64,000 bases of DNA. Source: Dehalococcoidia bacterium (GTDB lineage Bacteria; Chloroflexota; Dehalococcoidia; UBA2979). Below, one piece after another: positions 37,987 to 46,349 of this stretch (its first letter is position 1; each line of letters starts with the position of its first letter). The notes under the pieces were generated by a model, which had not been told where the DNA came from, made no database searches, and saw only the letters and a program-made list of their open reading frames with translations. The translations under genes were made by a program, and so were the position numbers. The stretch is from contig WHSU01000009.1 in NCBI GenBank assembly GCA_009379925.1, positions 42,716-106,715 of the forward strand. Direction: 5' to 3'.

Positions 37987-38366
37987 GGGGCCGCCTCGAC
38001 CATCACGACCCCGGTCAGCACGAGCCCGAACTCCGTCCGCGCCGCGCCCACGTTGACCTGGGACCCCTCGACCAGCGCGCCGCCCTCTAGCCGTTCGAGC
38101 ACCTCCAGCGGGGTGTCCGTCGGCACGTCGAAGGTGAGGTCTCCCTGGTCCGTGCGGATGACGAGGCGGGCGCCGTCCACCGCGACCACGCTGCCGCCGA
38201 TGAGGACCTCCTGGGCGCCGCCGCCGTCGTCCTGGCGGTCGAGTTGCAGGACCAACTGGTCGCGCTCGGGCTCATGCTGGTAGACGAAGCCGGCCGCGGC
38301 CGTCCCGAGGAACACGACTGTGAGGATCACGCCGTAGGTCAGCAGGGCACGAGCGCGGGCAGGCAT
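37983..38366 (-). CDS. Membrane-anchored protein with DUF5666-like beta domain
   Basis: 127 residues from ATG 38366. N-terminal anchor LLTYGVILTVVFLGTAAAGFVYQ, then an exported domain with repeated short strands (VVAVDGARLVIRTDQGDLTFDVPTDTPLEVLERLEGG...VEGSQVNVG), a pattern similar to DUF5666-type OB-like domains. No catalytic motif. It is translationally coupled to the next gene by ATGA. It follows the zinc-cluster gene by 11 nt, so three genes likely form one transcript. Confidence 0.65.
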   Translation of the reverse strand: MPARARALLTYGVILTVVFLGTAAAGFVYQHEPERDQLVLQLDRQDDGGGAQEVLIGGSVVAVDGARLVIRTDQGDLTFDVPTDTPLEVLERLEGGALVEGSQVNVGAARTEFGLVLTGVVMVEAAP

Positions 38367-38377
38367 CGGGAGGGCCG

Positions 38378-38923
38378 TCAGTCGCCGAGCAGGGTGTCGT
38401 ACCCCAGCGCGCGGATCTCCTCCACGTACTCGGAACGCCAGCCCGCGCCGGGGACGCGGCGGTTCCGCTGGCGGAACTCGCGGTGGTAGCGGAGGTACTC
38501 CTCTTCGAGGCGCTGGCGCCACTGCGTCTCGTCCGAGAAGGCCTCCGGGTCCACATCCTCGAGCCCGTGGTCCAGATCCTCCGGCGAGAGCTCGTACTCG
38601 TCGCGCCAGTAGTCCGCTAGGAAGTCCAGGGACTCCTCCAGGTCGCGACGGCAGTCCAGCATGTACGTCTCGATGGCCAGGGCGGCGTCCACCGGCGTGC
38701 CGGGCAGCACCTCCGCGCGGGCGCAGTCCTCGCAGAGCGTGATCAGCTTGCGGGCGTCGCACTCGTCGCCTCGAGGGCAGTTGCGGTGGCGCGGCGCGAA
38801 CCCGTTGAGCGAGGGCTTGCGCGAGTACCCGGCGATCATCTCCGTCTGGTCTTGCCCGCAGCGGGGGCAGGACAGGCGGTCGATGAAGATGTCATTGATC
38901 GCGCGTTCCCAATCGATCTGCAT
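38378..38923 (-). CDS. Unknown cysteine-rich (zinc-binding) protein
   Basis: 181 residues. The N-terminal half has pairs CPRCGQ, CPRGDEC and CEDCARAE, spaced as a zinc ribbon or two-site zinc binder. The C-terminal half is helical and acidic (EESLDFLADYWRDEYELSPEDLDHGLEDVDPEAFSDETQW). This arrangement suggests a nucleic-acid or protein-binding adaptor but I do not recognise a family. It is the first gene of the reverse-strand set 38923-37498. Confidence 0.7.
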   Translation of the reverse strand: MQIDWERAINDIFIDRLSCPRCGQDQTEMIAGYSRKPSLNGFAPRHRNCPRGDECDARKLITLCEDCARAEVLPGTPVDAALAIETYMLDCRRDLEESLDFLADYWRDEYELSPEDLDHGLEDVDPEAFSDETQWRQRLEEEYLRYHREFRQRNRRVPGAGWRSEYVEEIRALGYDTLLGD

Positions 38924-38996
38924 CGCAGGCTCCTCCGCTCCTCGATCCTAGCGACGTGGGGTGTCGTGTCAACGAAGCCCAGGCGCGCATCGCGCC

Positions 38997-39500
38997 TCAA
39001 CCCAGGTCGCGCGCGTAGCCGCCGGACTGGCCCGGCATCTCTTCCACGTCCACGGCGATCCGGCGAATGTTGTGGTGGCCGCCGGCCCGTAGCGCATCCG
39101 CGGCGCGTGTCCATAGCCATTCGGCCAGCAGCTCCGCCGTCGTGTTCTCGATGGGCAGCGGCATGACGTCCGAAGCGGGGAAGCGGTAGACCCGGTCGCT
39201 GAACCGGACCTCCCAGCCGCCCTCGACTTCCACGGCCGCGACAGCCCTGGACTCGCGCTGGAGGAGGAAGCGGTGGTCGAGCTGCTCGCAGGCCTCGCGG
39301 ACCACGCGCTTGAGCACGGAGAAGTCGATGACCCACCGGTCCGCGGTCAGGTCGCCCTCTACCCGGCAGCGCACCACGTAGTTGTGGCCGTGCAGCGGCT
39401 CCAGTTCGTCGCCCAGCGTGGCCATGTGCGCGGCGGCGAAACGCAGCCGGACGCCCTCCACGGTGACGTGTCGCTGATCGGCCGGTCGTTCGCCTGTCAT
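38997..39500 (-). CDS. 6-pyruvoyl-tetrahydropterin synthase family, PTPS-III-like (catalytic Cys absent)
   Basis: 167 residues. Zinc ligands are visible: His25 in RFAAAHMATLG and the HGH of EPLHGHNYVVRC, with DHRFLL near residue 75. In QueD and classical PTPS a catalytic Cys lies three residues before LHGH. Here that stretch is DELEPLHGH, with Glu34 two residues before Leu36 and no Cys. The Glu variant is described for PTPS-III enzymes that make 6-hydroxymethyl-dihydropterin for folate in place of FolB. So the role may be folate rather than queuosine synthesis. Other preQ0 genes are not in the window. The assignment rests on the motif only. Confidence 0.8.
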   Translation of the reverse strand: MTGERPADQRHVTVEGVRLRFAAAHMATLGDELEPLHGHNYVVRCRVEGDLTADRWVIDFSVLKRVVREACEQLDHRFLLQRESRAVAAVEVEGGWEVRFSDRVYRFPASDVMPLPIENTTAELLAEWLWTRAADALRAGGHHNIRRIAVDVEEMPGQSGGYARDLG

Positions 39501-39550
39501 CGCGCCCTCGTCCTGCCCTCGCGGGCGCCGCCGCGTTTCGGCCGGACATG

Positions 39551-39579
39551 CACCGGGGCAGCCAACGGCTGCCCCGGTG
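39551..39579 (-). terminator. Strong hairpin after korB
   Basis: A perfect 13-bp stem, CACCGGGGCAGCC (39551-39563) and its complement (39567-39579), with a 3-nt loop AAC. It lies 24 nt past the korB stop in its direction of transcription. No long T-tract follows, so it is a terminator candidate or 3'-end stabiliser of the kor transcript. Confidence 0.6.
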
Positions 39580-39602
39580 AGAGTATTGCCCGGGTCCGGA
39601 TG

Positions 39603-40475
39603 CTAGATCGCCATGCCGGTGAGGATCTCGTCCACGCTCAGTTGCTTCACGCCTACGCGCTCTCGGGCGGCTCGGAGCCGCTCGTGCGCCGGGACACTGT
39701 CCGAACGGCGGTAGAGCAGGCCTACCGGCACGCGGCCGGTGCGTGCCAGGGTGACTGCCGCCATGAAGTCCTCCGGGTCGTGGTCGTCCGGGATGGGGAA
39801 CGCCAGGGGCTCGATTCCCTCCTTCGCGTTCCCCTTCAGCGCCGCGTACGTGTCGTTGTACGTGGTGCATGGCGACTGCACGTGGACGACGGCAAAGCCC
39901 GGGTGGTCCATGGCGTCGCTGATCAGCTCGGCCATCTGCTTCACCTGCGTCGACAGTGTCGACGCCAGGTAGCCCACGCCGGCGGACAGGTAGGTCTCCA
40001 GCGGGCTCATGCGGTCATCGAGCTTGCCGTATGGGGTCGTCGGCGTCACCGCCTCGAACTCGGTGGTCGGAGAGGCCTGGCCCTTGGTCAGGCCGTAGAC
40101 CCCGTTGTCCATGACGACCGCGGTCACGTCCAGGTTGCGCTTCGCCTGCGGTCCGATGTGCTCGCCGCCGATGCTGAGGAAGTCGCCGTCGCCAGAGACG
40201 ATCAGCACGTTCAGGTCCGGGCGGCCCGACTTGATGCCGTACGCGATCGGCAGCGTGCGTCCGTGGATGCCGTGGATGCCGAAAGGCTGCGGGCCCTCCT
40301 GCAGGTGCACGAGGTTCCCGGAACAGCCGATGCCGGCCACCATCACCGTGTGCTCGACTGACTCCTGCTTCTCCGTGGAGCGCTGGACCAGCGCACTCTC
40401 GATGGCGCGCTTCACGCCGAAGTCACCACAACCGGGGCACCACTTGAAGTCGTAGTCTGGGTTGCGCTTGCTCAT
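39603..40475 (-). CDS. korB: 2-oxoacid:ferredoxin oxidoreductase, beta subunit
   Basis: Thiamine-diphosphate subunit that decarboxylates a 2-oxoacid (2-oxoglutarate or pyruvate) with ferredoxin. 290 residues. FKWCPGCGDFGVKRAI at the N-terminus with the CxxC of the iron-sulfur cluster, then GIGCSGNLV, and the ThDP motif VSGDGDFLSIGGEHIG with DNGVYGLTKGQASPTTE. Its ATG overlaps the stop of korA (ATGA). The specificity for 2-oxoglutarate over other oxoacids is not decided by these motifs. Confidence 0.93.
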   Translation of the reverse strand: MSKRNPDYDFKWCPGCGDFGVKRAIESALVQRSTEKQESVEHTVMVAGIGCSGNLVHLQEGPQPFGIHGIHGRTLPIAYGIKSGRPDLNVLIVSGDGDFLSIGGEHIGPQAKRNLDVTAVVMDNGVYGLTKGQASPTTEFEAVTPTTPYGKLDDRMSPLETYLSAGVGYLASTLSTQVKQMAELISDAMDHPGFAVVHVQSPCTTYNDTYAALKGNAKEGIEPLAFPIPDDHDPEDFMAAVTLARTGRVPVGLLYRRSDSVPAHERLRAARERVGVKQLSVDEILTGMAI

Positions 40476-42184
40476 ACTCGAGCCAACTTCCCGCTTTCTG
40501 CCCGCATTTGCTCACGGACCGATGACTTGAGTTCACCGACCTTGAACGGCAAGCCCGTGTACTGAGTGATCGACTGGGCGTTCACGCCCATCGAGCGCAG
40601 GACGCGGGAGAATTGCCCCAGGTAGTTCAGCTCAGGGACGATCACCAGTTCCTTCGCCCGCAGTTCATCGAGGAGCGCCGGCGGCAGTGGGTTGAGGTAC
40701 ATGGTGTAGTACCAGCCCAGGTCCTCGCCCTCTTCGATGATCTCATTGTACGCGCCACGGGCCGAGCCCTTCGAACCGCCCCACGGCATCAGGGCGACCG
40801 GCGCGTCGGTGCGTTCGGACTCGTAGTCGCCGTCCATGAGCACGTCCAGCTTGTTGAAGCGGCGGTGCGTCATGCGGACGTGGACGTCCGGAAGGTGCGT
40901 CGTGTCGCCCGGCTCGTCGTGCTCGGACCCGTTCGCGACGTACGCGCCGGGGCCGCCGGGGACGGGGAAGGGGGATACGCCGTCGCCCTCGTAGCGACGG
41001 TTCTCCACGGAGCCGTCGGAGACGGTGCGACGTTCCTCCCGCACGAGGCTGAGGTCTGGCTTGAGGATGTCTTCCGCGCGCTCGGCGATGGAGGCTTCCG
41101 AGAGCAGGATCACCGGGCCTTGGTAGCGCTCGGCCCAGTTGACCGCCGCGGCGGCGGCCCAGAACGCCTCCTCCACAGTGCCCGGCGCGATCACCGGGAT
41201 GCTCATGTCACCGTGACCCGGATTCAGGGAGACCAGCAGGTCGGACTGCTCGGTCTTCGTCGGCAGGCCGGTGGCCGGGCCGCCGCGCTGGATGTTGGCG
41301 ACGACCAGCGGGATCTCCGCCATCCACGCCAGGCCCAACCCTTCGCCCATGAGGCTCAGGCCGGGACCGGCCGTCGAGGTCATCGCCCGCTTGCCGGCGT
41401 AACCGGCGCCCAGGATGGCCGCGATCGACTCGATCTCGGAGGAGGACTGGCCGACGAAGTAGTCGTCGCCATGGAGGTTGGCCTCCATGAAGGTCAGCAT
41501 GGTGGTGGCCGGCGAGATCGGGTACCCGATGAAGGTATCGAGCCCGGCGGCGATGGCGCCCAGGGAGGACGCTTCGAAGCCCTTGATCAAGATGCGCTCG
41601 CCCTCGATGGGGGTCGGGTCCTCGATCGGGCTGCCGAGGCTGAACGAGCCCTTGCACGCTTCAGCGCCCATGTGGAGCGCCTTGATGTTGCCTTCGATGA
41701 TCTGCTCGTCACCGGGACGCCCACGCGAGAAGCGCTTGGTGACGAACTGCTCGATGTACGACAGCGGCATGCCAGCCAGCTCGGCGACCGCGCCGATCAC
41801 GATCATGTTCGCGGCTCGGGGGTTGCCGCTTTCGCGCGCCAGCTGGTCGGCCGCGATGCCGATCGCCCGGCCGCCCTCGTCCAGCTCGAAGTCCTCCGAG
41901 TTGTAGATGACGATACCGCCTTCGCGCAGTTCCTGAACGTTGTGGTCGTACGCGTAGCGGTTCAGGGCGACCAGGATGTCCAGGTAGTCACCGCCCGAGA
42001 GGAGGGGTCCGGTGGAGATGGAGGCCTGCCCCCAGGCGGGGCCGCCTTTGATCTGCGACGGGAAGGTGGCGAAGGTTTGTACGTGGTACCCCACCTGAGC
42101 GGCGGCGGCGGCCAGGATCTCTGATCCGCCGACCACGCCCTGTCCGCCTTCACCGGCGAAACGGACGACCAGGTTCTTGCTCAT
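40472..42184 (-). CDS. korA: 2-oxoacid:ferredoxin oxidoreductase, fused gamma-alpha subunit
   Basis: 570 residues. The gamma domain (about 1-190) has RFAGEGGQGVVGGSEILAAAA and ATFPSQIKGGPAWGQASIS. The alpha domain (about 195-570) has GFEASSLGAIAAGLDTFIGYPISPATTMLTFME, ASTAGPGLSLMGEGLGLAWMAEIPLVV and a C-terminal LVIVPELNYLGQFSRVLR. The gamma-alpha fusion with a separate beta is common in this class. No delta (ferredoxin-type) subunit follows. Likely role: oxidative or reductive TCA step or pyruvate oxidation coupled to ferredoxin. The leader upstream is long and structured. Confidence 0.94.
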   Translation of the reverse strand: MSKNLVVRFAGEGGQGVVGGSEILAAAAAQVGYHVQTFATFPSQIKGGPAWGQASISTGPLLSGGDYLDILVALNRYAYDHNVQELREGGIVIYNSEDFELDEGGRAIGIAADQLARESGNPRAANMIVIGAVAELAGMPLSYIEQFVTKRFSRGRPGDEQIIEGNIKALHMGAEACKGSFSLGSPIEDPTPIEGERILIKGFEASSLGAIAAGLDTFIGYPISPATTMLTFMEANLHGDDYFVGQSSSEIESIAAILGAGYAGKRAMTSTAGPGLSLMGEGLGLAWMAEIPLVVANIQRGGPATGLPTKTEQSDLLVSLNPGHGDMSIPVIAPGTVEEAFWAAAAAVNWAERYQGPVILLSEASIAERAEDILKPDLSLVREERRTVSDGSVENRRYEGDGVSPFPVPGGPGAYVANGSEHDEPGDTTHLPDVHVRMTHRRFNKLDVLMDGDYESERTDAPVALMPWGGSKGSARGAYNEIIEEGEDLGWYYTMYLNPLPPALLDELRAKELVIVPELNYLGQFSRVLRSMGVNAQSITQYTGLPFKVGELKSSVREQMRAESGKLARV

Positions 42185-42241
42185 GCGACAGGCCTTCTGT
42201 TTGGCCCGTCGGCAGCGGGTGCGGGAGCGGTGGTGGCGGCT

Positions 42242-42371
42242 GGACCAGCCGGTTGCGACCGGTGGTCCCCCTCCTTTGGACCGGTCACCATCGGCTCTCG
42301 CCCGCCGGCGGCGGGCAACTCTGTTCCCCTACAAAGCGCCGCGGGACGAGCCCGCGGCGGCGAGTGACTAC
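42242..42371 (-). promoter_or_regulatory. Structured 5' leader of korAB (three GC-rich hairpins)
   Basis: Three inverted repeats lie in the leader. The first is 42337-42359 (9-bp stem CGCCGCGGG, loop ACGAG), the second 42300-42316 (7-bp stem GCCCGCC), the third 42242-42268 (11 paired bases with one bulge). The predicted transcript start is near 42371, so the first hairpin is at the very 5' end. The arrangement suggests a regulatory or stabilising leader; it matches no riboswitch consensus I know. Confidence 0.45.
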
Positions 42372-42377
42372 GTGTAG

Positions 42378-42407
42378 ATTATCGGGCTGAGATACCGGTA
42401 CGCTCAA
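42378..42407 (-). promoter_or_regulatory. Candidate promoter of korAB
   Basis: On the reverse strand TTGAGC (42407-42402) and GATAAT (42383-42378) are 18 nt apart, a good sigma70-type pair. It places the transcript start about 187 nt before korA. The RAM-domain gene lies on the other side, transcribed the opposite way. Confidence 0.45.
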
Positions 42408-42526
42408 TCTCGGAACCCCTCGAGCCCATGGTATCAGGGGACGATCAGAGCCGCATTCGGGTTCCCACCGACACCGGCCCCTCCGGCACCGGCCGGATGC
42501 GCCGCCCAACCCGCGAGGAGCGCTCC

Positions 42527-42760
42527 GTGATCAAGGCCTACGTCCTCATCGTGACGGACCCCGGCGCCACGCACCGGGTCGCCCTGGCCCTCAAGGACAT
42601 CAACCACGTGACCGAGGTGCACGAAGTGATGGGCCCGTACGACATCGTCGTGGAGGTCGAGGCGGAGCAGCTCACGGACGTCCCGCCAATCCTCGCCGAC
42701 CAGATCCGCACGCTGGAGGGCATCCAGTCCACGACTTCGTTGGTGGCGTTCCCGGTCTGA
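42527..42760 (+). CDS. Stand-alone Lrp/AsnC ligand-binding (RAM) domain protein
   Basis: 77 residues comprising only the RAM effector domain of Lrp/AsnC regulators: VIKAYVLIVTDPGATHRVALALKDINHVTEVHEVMGPYDIVVEVEAEQL and IQSTTSLVAFPV. There is no DNA-binding helix-turn-helix. GTG 42527 follows GAGGAG by six nt; the frame upstream has no homology. Such proteins may sense amino acids and act by interaction with partners. It is divergent from korAB and converges on the MFS gene, with 10 nt between. Confidence 0.88.
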   Translation: MIKAYVLIVTDPGATHRVALALKDINHVTEVHEVMGPYDIVVEVEAEQLTDVPPILADQIRTLEGIQSTTSLVAFPV

Positions 42761-42770
42761 CGGCGGGGCG

Positions 42771-44078
42771 TCAGGAGCCGCGCGCTGGGGCCTCGCCTCC
42801 GACGGCCGCCGGTTCGCGCTCTTCGCGGGTGTCGGGCAGTCGCGACAGCTCCGGCGAGATGAGGTAGAGCACCACCGCGAACACGGACACCGAGAGACCC
42901 CCGAGCGCGACCGTGAGCGGCGTGCCCAGCACCTCGGCACCGGCGCCCACGACGAACGCGCCGACCGAGGTGAGGAACCAGGTCATCGACCAGACCCCCA
43001 TCACGCGGCCGCGGAGGTCGTCCGGCACGAGTATCTGCAACGTCGTCATCCCGACGTTGAGGTACAGCGAGGAGACGAAGCCGGCGCCGAAGAGGAAGAC
43101 GAGCGACATCGGGAGCCAGGTGCTCGCCGCAAAGCCCGCGACCAGCAGCCCGAACAACGTTGCCGAGGCGATCATCACCTGCCCTCGGTAGCGCCCCGCG
43201 CCCACCTTCGCCACCGCGATCGTGCCCAGCAGCGCACCGATGCCCGCGGCAGCGCCCATCACCCCCAGGCCGACCTCGCCTACCTCCAGGATGTCGTCCG
43301 CGAAGATCGGCATCAGGAACTGGTACGACATCCCGAACAATGACGAGAAGAACGAGAGCCCGACGATGGTGAGGAAGAGGCGGTGCTTCGCGATGTAGCG
43401 CAGCCCGCCGAGCAGGCTGTTGTCGGCATCCGGCCGGCGAGCTGGCATCGCGCTCAGGCGCAGCCGTGCGATCAGCACCACCGAGACGGCGAAGGCGATC
43501 GCCGCCACCAGGAACGCCTGCCCCACGCCGATGATCGCGATCAGCACGCCGGCCGATGCGGGTCCGACGATGCGCATGCTGTTCCAGATGGCGCTGTTGA
43601 ACGCGACGGCACTGGCGATCGCCCGCATGTCGATCAGCCTCGGGAGGATCGCCTGTTGCGCCGGATTGCCGAGCGCGGAGAGCGAGCCCGCGATGATCGC
43701 CCAGCCGATGACGAGCCAGATGTTCACGAGCCCCGTCATGATCAACGTAGCGAGCGCCAGGTAGTTCACGGCCATCAGGGACTGACTGGCGAGCAGCAGC
43801 CGGCGGTGTTCCATGCGGTCGGCCAGGACCCCCGCCGGCACGCTGAGCACGATCGTCGGCACCGCCTGCGAGAACCCGACGAGGCCCAGCCAGATTGGCG
43901 AGCGGTCGAGGACAGACACCACCAGCCACCCGGCCGCGAAGATGTGGAACTGCATCCCGAAGACGCGGACCAGCGAGGCGAACCAGAACCGCCGGTAGTT
44001 GGGGTAGGAGAAGGCGCCCCAGCGGCCCGGCTCGCCGTCCGGGGCAGCGGTCGCCGCTGGCACCGGCCCGGCCGTCAT
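42771..44078 (-). CDS. MFS transporter (MFS_3/EntS-like)
   Basis: 435 residues, about 12 transmembrane helices. It starts with a charged N-terminus and FSYPNYRRFWFASLVRVFGMQFHIFAAGWLVVSVL, then the MFS loop signature GVLADRMEHRRLLL between helices 2 and 3, and DDLRGRVMGVWSMTWFLTSVGAF in the second half. The family includes exporters of siderophores, drugs and small metabolites; the substrate is unknown. The alpha/beta hydrolase gene stops 4 nt before its ATG, so the two are one operon. Confidence 0.9.
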   Translation of the reverse strand: MTAGPVPAATAAPDGEPGRWGAFSYPNYRRFWFASLVRVFGMQFHIFAAGWLVVSVLDRSPIWLGLVGFSQAVPTIVLSVPAGVLADRMEHRRLLLASQSLMAVNYLALATLIMTGLVNIWLVIGWAIIAGSLSALGNPAQQAILPRLIDMRAIASAVAFNSAIWNSMRIVGPASAGVLIAIIGVGQAFLVAAIAFAVSVVLIARLRLSAMPARRPDADNSLLGGLRYIAKHRLFLTIVGLSFFSSLFGMSYQFLMPIFADDILEVGEVGLGVMGAAAGIGALLGTIAVAKVGAGRYRGQVMIASATLFGLLVAGFAASTWLPMSLVFLFGAGFVSSLYLNVGMTTLQILVPDDLRGRVMGVWSMTWFLTSVGAFVVGAGAEVLGTPLTVALGGLSVSVFAVVLYLISPELSRLPDTREEREPAAVGGEAPARGS

Positions 44079-44082
44079 CGGC

Positions 44083-44901
44083 CTACACCTCGCTGTGCGC
44101 GGCGAAGAAGGCCGCCGCGGCAGCCAGCCACTCGTGCTCCATGTCGACGTAGGTGCCGTGGCCGGACTGCTCGAGGGTGATCGAGCGCGCCGGTGCGATC
44201 GCCATGTCTATGTCCATCAGTGTCTGCGCATCCAGGACGGTAGAGCGGCCGCCGCGGATGAAGAAGATCGGCCGGCTGATGGTCTTCGCCTCTTCCCACA
44301 GGTCGTCCCAGCGCCATCCGCCGGCCTTCGGGTCGTGCCGGGCGCGGAAACCGCCTTCGACCGCCTCGAGGCGTGCGTCCGCGGCCAGCTCGTGTCCCCA
44401 CTCCGGCGTGAATGGCGCGCCCTCGCGGCGCGCGTCGATCCAGGTGGCTTTCGAGGCGAAGACCGGGTGCTCGGCAGGCGGCGGCGTGGTGTTCGAAGTC
44501 TTGAACGCCGGTGGCATGTCGTTCGCCAGCGCGCAGATCACGCGCTCCGGGTGCCGGGCGGTGTAGCCGATCGTGTTCTGCCCGCCCATCGAGTGCCCGC
44601 AGAGCACGAAGCGCTTGAGGCCCAGCGCGTTCACGAAGGCCTCGACGTCCGCGATCGCCTCGTTCGTCCCGTACGCGCCGTCCGGCGCGCGGTCGGAGGC
44701 GCCGTGTCCGCGCTGGTCGAGGGCGATGACGTGGTAGCGGTCCCGGAAGTGCTCGGCCACGCGCTGCCAGTCGCCGGCGGCGCCCGAGAGGCCGTGCAGC
44801 AGCACCAGCGGAGTGCTGCCTTCCTTGCCCCAGTCCAGGTAGTGCAGGTTGAGCCCGTTGGCGTTCACGGTCCGGCTCTGCGGCTGCACGGCGGTGGTCA
44901 T
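44083..44901 (-). CDS. Alpha/beta hydrolase
   Basis: 272 residues from ATG 44901. The oxyanion region is LVLLHGLSGAAGDW, the nucleophile Ser is in FVLCGHSMGGQNTIGYTA and the catalytic His is in LEQSGHGTYVDME; HVIALDQRGHGASDRAPDG is the usual second strand. It resembles haloperoxidase/esterase-type hydrolases; the substrate is unknown. The frame runs further upstream without similarity. Coupled with the MFS gene, a detoxification or secondary-metabolite role is possible. Confidence 0.88.
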   Translation of the reverse strand: MTTAVQPQSRTVNANGLNLHYLDWGKEGSTPLVLLHGLSGAAGDWQRVAEHFRDRYHVIALDQRGHGASDRAPDGAYGTNEAIADVEAFVNALGLKRFVLCGHSMGGQNTIGYTARHPERVICALANDMPPAFKTSNTTPPPAEHPVFASKATWIDARREGAPFTPEWGHELAADARLEAVEGGFRARHDPKAGGWRWDDLWEEAKTISRPIFFIRGGRSTVLDAQTLMDIDMAIAPARSITLEQSGHGTYVDMEHEWLAAAAAFFAAHSEV

Positions 44902-45130
44902 CGGTGTCCTCTCTGAGCCGGTCGGGCGACCGACCGTCCAACCTGACGTGCGCGTCAAGATATCAGAGGAGACACGGCTTCGGGAGGTTGCGTAGGAGGC
45001 GCTGACTATGCTCTCCGGACCGACCCGAGCGCAGTAGGGAAGTACAGGACATAACCGATCGCGGTGCGACTCCGTGCAGGCCGATCCGTAGCGTGTACCG
45101 TAGGAGCCGGAGAGGCAGGAGGGGACAGCG

Positions 45131-45418
45131 ATGGCCCAGTGCACCCACCTTGATCAGGTGCAGGACGTAACGCCCAGCAGCCCGGACGGCTGCACGGCAT
45201 GCCTGGCGGCGGGAGACCGATGGGTCACGCTGCGCCTCTGCATGACGTGCGGTAACGTCGGTTGCTGCGACTCCTCGCCGAACCGTCACGCGACGGGGCA
45301 CCATCGAGAGACGGAACACCCGATCGTGCGGTCCTTTGAGCTGGGACAGTCGTGGTGGTGGTGCTACCCGGAGGAGATGCGCTTCGAGCGCGAGGGCTAT
45401 GGCCCGGTCCGGACCTAG
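45131..45418 (+). CDS. UBP-type zinc finger protein
   Basis: 95 residues. The zinc ligands follow the ZnF-UBP pattern: CTHLDQV, CTACLAAGDRWVTLRLCMTCGNVGCCDSSPNRHATGHHRETEHPIVRS, then a Trp-rich tail (WWWCYPEE). In bacteria these small proteins are of unknown role, possibly ubiquitin-like or peptide binders. About 230 nt upstream hold no gene. Confidence 0.88.
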   Translation: MAQCTHLDQVQDVTPSSPDGCTACLAAGDRWVTLRLCMTCGNVGCCDSSPNRHATGHHRETEHPIVRSFELGQSWWWCYPEEMRFEREGYGPVRT

Positions 45419-45503
45419 CATCGGTCGGGGGCAAGCATCGGCCGAGGTATGAGCGACATAAGTTAGGCGTTCGGGATTCCTGCGCGTCCAGAAGGGAAGG
45501 GTC

Positions 45504-45992
45504 ATGGCGGTCACACTCGAAGCAGGCGACCAGGCGCCGGACTTCGCGCTCGAGGACCAGGACGGCAAGGTCCATCGGCTGAGCGACTACCAAGGGCAGA
45601 TCGTCGTCCTCTACTTCTATCCGAAGGACAAGACGCCGGGGTGCACTACGCAGGCGTGTTCGCTGCGAGACAATGACGCCGAGCTGCGCGAGGCCGGCGC
45701 CGTCGTCCTCGGCGTCTCCACGGACGGCGCGGCATCGCACCAGGCATTCCGGGAGGAGTTCAGCCTGCCGTTCCCGCTGCTGGTCGACAAGGACGCCGAG
45801 GTGGCGACGCGCTACGGGGCGTGGGGCGAGAAGACGTTGTACGGCAAGACGATGATCGGCATGACGCGCGCGACCTTCGTGATTGGCCCGGATGGCCGGC
45901 TGCTGAAGGTCTGGAAGCGCGCGAAGGCCGCGGAGCATGGCGAAGCCGTGCTGAAGGCACTCCGGGACATCGAGGCGGCCGCCGCGAAGTAA
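45504..45992 (+). CDS. bcp: Thioredoxin-dependent peroxiredoxin (Bcp/PrxQ)
   Basis: 162 residues. GDQAPDFALEDQDGK at the N-terminus, YFYPKDKTPGCTTQACSLRD with the peroxidatic Cys and the resolving Cys five residues later (the PrxQ alpha-type arrangement), and GKTMIGMTRATFVIGPDGRL. It reduces peroxides and organic hydroperoxides. The gene ends 64 nt before a strong bidirectional hairpin. Confidence 0.95.
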   Translation: MAVTLEAGDQAPDFALEDQDGKVHRLSDYQGQIVVLYFYPKDKTPGCTTQACSLRDNDAELREAGAVVLGVSTDGAASHQAFREEFSLPFPLLVDKDAEVATRYGAWGEKTLYGKTMIGMTRATFVIGPDGRLLKVWKRAKAAEHGEAVLKALRDIEAAAAK

Positions 45993-46056
45993 GGTAGGCC
46001 GCCTTCACGCGCGGCCATCAAGCGGTGGCGCAGGGACATAACGGCGCAGACAGCAG

Positions 46057-46086
46057 AACGCCGCACCGGACGGCCGGTGCGGCGTT
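46057..46086. terminator. Bidirectional hairpin between convergent genes
   Basis: Perfect 12-bp stem AACGCCGCACCG (46057-46068) and its complement (46075-46086), loop GACGGC. A short T-stretch follows on the forward strand (GTTTGTG). It lies between bcp and the reverse-strand zinc-ribbon gene, and could stop both transcripts. Confidence 0.7.
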
Positions 46087-46105
46087 TGTGATCGTCGACT
46101 CTCGA

Positions 46106-46333
46106 TCAGGCAGCGATGCGTTCCACGGCCTCCGCGACGGCCCGGCCGTCACAGCGCGAGCATCGAAGGCCGCGCTCCGTCTGGACCGCCTGCTGCGGCA
46201 GTTGCGCCTCGATGGCGCCCAACACGTGGATGTCTCCCTTGCCGTGCAGTTCCGGATGCGACTCGAAGTCGCCCAGGTAGCGGCCGCAGGAGAAGCAGCG
46301 CAGTTCCCCACGATAGATGGTGGTGCGCGCCAT
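46106..46333 (-). CDS. Small zinc-ribbon protein under a CsoR-like operator
   Basis: 75 residues with two CxxC pairs, RCFSCGRYLG near the N-terminus and LRCSRCDGRAV near the C-terminus, probably one zinc or metal site, and acidic-His patches (ESHPELHGKGD). RBS AAAGGGGAGGG precedes ATG 46333. No known family recognised. The promoter overlaps two CsoR-like palindromes, so it may respond to copper or reactive sulfur. It is convergent with bcp. Confidence 0.65.
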   Translation of the reverse strand: MARTTIYRGELRCFSCGRYLGDFESHPELHGKGDIHVLGAIEAQLPQQAVQTERGLRCSRCDGRAVAEAVERIAA

Positions 46334-46349
46334 AGCCCTCCCCTTTCAT

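Noticed and set aside
40613..42124. Forward open frame of 503 codons inside korA
   Set aside because: Exact antisense of a well-supported gene, with no recognisable motif or ribosome site.
42242..42371. T-box or known riboswitch before korA
   Set aside because: No T-box AGGGUGGNACCGCG-like sequence or other class consensus was found.
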